Source of the DNA: Cladocopium goreaui
Lineage: Eukaryota > Sar > Dinophyceae > Suessiales > Symbiodiniaceae
DNA: 64,000 nt
NCBI GenBank assembly: GCA_947184155.2
Contig: CAMXCT020003398.1
Span: forward strand, 1 to 64,000
Direction: 5' to 3'
The notes under the pieces are model-generated. The model saw only the letters and a list, made by a program, of their open reading frames with translations. It was not told the origin of the DNA and searched no databases. The translations under genes and the position numbers were made by a program. Positions 62,941 through 64,000 of the stretch are shown piece after piece. The stretch's first letter is position 1. Each line of letters begins with the position of its first letter.

Positions 62941-63037
62941 CCAAAAGCATCTTCGATGCTTGGGTTCTCGTTTAGTTGTTTAACCGCGTGGGGGAGCGAC
63001 CTGGCTCGAATGGTGGTGTGCGGACGGCGTGGGTGCA

Positions 63038-63270
63038 AGGGAAAGGAAAGGAAAGGAAAGGAAGGGAAAGGAAAGGAAAGGAAAGGAAGGGAAGGGAAAG
63101 GAAGGGAAAGGAAGGGAAAGGAAGGGAAAGGAAGGGAAAGGAAGGGACAGGAAGGGAAAGGAAGGGACAGGAAGGGAAAGGAAGGGAAAGGAAGGGAAAA
63201 GATGGGAAAGGATGGGAAAGGAAGGGAAAGGAAGGGAAAAGATGGGAAAGGATGGGAAAGGAAGGGAAAG
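63038..63270. repeat. GGAAAGGAAGG microsatellite
   Basis: (GGAAA)n then (GGAAGGGAAA)n, 230 bp. The purine strand is complementary in composition to the pyrimidine tract 100 bp upstream, so the two could pair as a long imperfect foldback. Confidence 0.95.
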
Positions 63271-63440
63271 GAATGGAGCGGACGGCTGCGGACGGCCTGG
63301 GTGCAAGGGAGTGGCTGGAAATGGGTGGGGAGAAGAAGCCGCTGGTGATGAGCGAGCTTGGCTGCGCGGACGGCTGCGGACGGGGAATGGGCGCGGAGAA
63401 GTGCGCGGACGGTTGTGGATGGCGCGAGTGCAAAAGGTTT

Positions 63441-63584
63441 TGCAGCTGATAGGGGGTCTTTGGAAATGGATTCTAGGGTCCTTGGTGATTTAGTTCTACC
63501 TCTGATTGTGTGATATATGTTTTCCATTATTTATTTCTTTATCTATCTTATCTATCAAGGTAGGTGGCCTTGGTATATACTAGT
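63441..63584. repeat. 145-bp direct repeat, copy 1
   Basis: Matches 63,856-64,000 with about four differences over its whole length. It contains ATAGGGGGTCTTTGGAA and CAAGGTAGGTGGCCTTGG. The copies are 415 bp apart. Confidence 0.95.
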
Positions 63585-63855
63585 GACAATGATCCCAAAG
63601 GAAAGATCGTCTTGGGCTAGTGTCCCTTGGATGTTTCAATATATTGTTACTTCTTATCCGCCATTCGGTAATCATGCCAAGATGGGGATTGATAATTAGT
63701 GTCTCCATCCATTTACCCTTCTATTCGTGGAAGTGCCAGTCAGAACAAACGATCACCATTCGATCGTAGTTCAAATAGGTTTTTTTTTGGGGGTTGGGTA
63801 CTTTGATAAAATATTAAACATATTAAATGTATATATATATATATGTATCAATATA

Positions 63856-64000
63856 TGCAGCCGATAGGGGGTCTTTGGAATTTGATTCTAGGGTCCTTGG
63901 TGATTTAGTTCTACCTCTGATTGTGTGATATATGTTTTCCATTATTTATTTCTTTATCTATCTTATCTATCAAGGTAGGTGGCCTTGGTATATACTAATG
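63856..64000. repeat. 145-bp direct repeat, copy 2 (runs to window end)
   Basis: The second copy of the 63,441 repeat, cut by the window edge, so the true period may be a 415-bp tandem unit. Nothing coding is seen between the copies. Confidence 0.95.

Noticed and set aside
1..64000. Bacterial or organellar origin
   Set aside because: Splice signals with GT, GC and GA donors, copia elements, telomere-type repeats and absence of operons argue for a eukaryotic nucleus.
1..64000. tRNA, rRNA or snRNA genes
   Set aside because: I found no cloverleaf with a GGTTCGAATCC-type loop, no rRNA core words and no snRNA Sm-site context. A covariance search would settle it.

Overview
The window looks like nuclear DNA of a dinoflagellate. 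No single marker proves this. The evidence is: short introns with GC and GA donors as well as GT, where the bases at the donor are repeated at the acceptor; large Ty1/copia-like retroelements; degenerate TTTAGGG-type telomeric repeats far from a chromosome end; very many simple repeats; and a gene-poor layout dominated by mobile elements. Nothing looks prokaryotic: there are no operons, Shine-Dalgarno sites, tRNA, rRNA or CRISPR.

Layout. (1) 1-6,860: the 3' part of a copia-type retroelement with an unbroken polyprotein over 2,170 codons long, then its LTR. (2) 7,011-8,590: a 34-bp minisatellite. (3) 9,045-18,232: a 67-bp satellite split by an 8,258-bp DNA transposon (9,611-17,868) with perfect 34-bp inverted termini and a TA target duplication. 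The transposon carries five plus-strand genes. Each gene is bracketed, close to its start and after its stop, by clusters of tiny GNRA-type hairpins. This is the most striking and probably undescribed system here. (4) 18.2-29.9 kb: repeats plus scattered exons of at least three intron-containing plus-strand genes. (5) 29.9-33.5 kb: simple and tandem repeats. (6) 33,751-49,222: a second, decayed, roughly 15.5-kb copia-like element with 218/220-bp LTRs, a GCCCT target duplication and an initiator-Met-tRNA-type primer site. Beyond RNase H it carries a Tpt1/KptA-like RNA 2'-phosphotransferase module and an endonuclease/exonuclease/phosphatase-like module. Its coding sequence is peppered with CTCA-loop hairpins. 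(7) 49.2-52.0 kb: telomere-like repeats and the C-terminal two thirds of an NRT2-type nitrate transporter. (8) 52.1-55.0 kb: a badly decayed relative of element 1. (9) 55.7-60.6 kb: exons of a degenerate gene or genes, including zinc-ribbon pieces. (10) 60.9-62.3 kb: a third LTR of the element-2 family, split by a 1.14-kb TIR element that carries seven copies of a 119-bp satellite. (11) 62.6-64.0 kb: simple repeats and a 145-bp direct repeat.

How it fits together. Almost everything recognisable belongs to mobile elements at different stages of decay: one intact polyprotein, one DNA transposon with coherent genes and introns, and two decayed retroelements. Nesting is visible twice, with a transposon in a satellite and a TIR element in an LTR. 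Host-like genes are confined to fragmentary exons and the nitrate transporter piece. Family assignments rest on motif reading alone; no database was searched.
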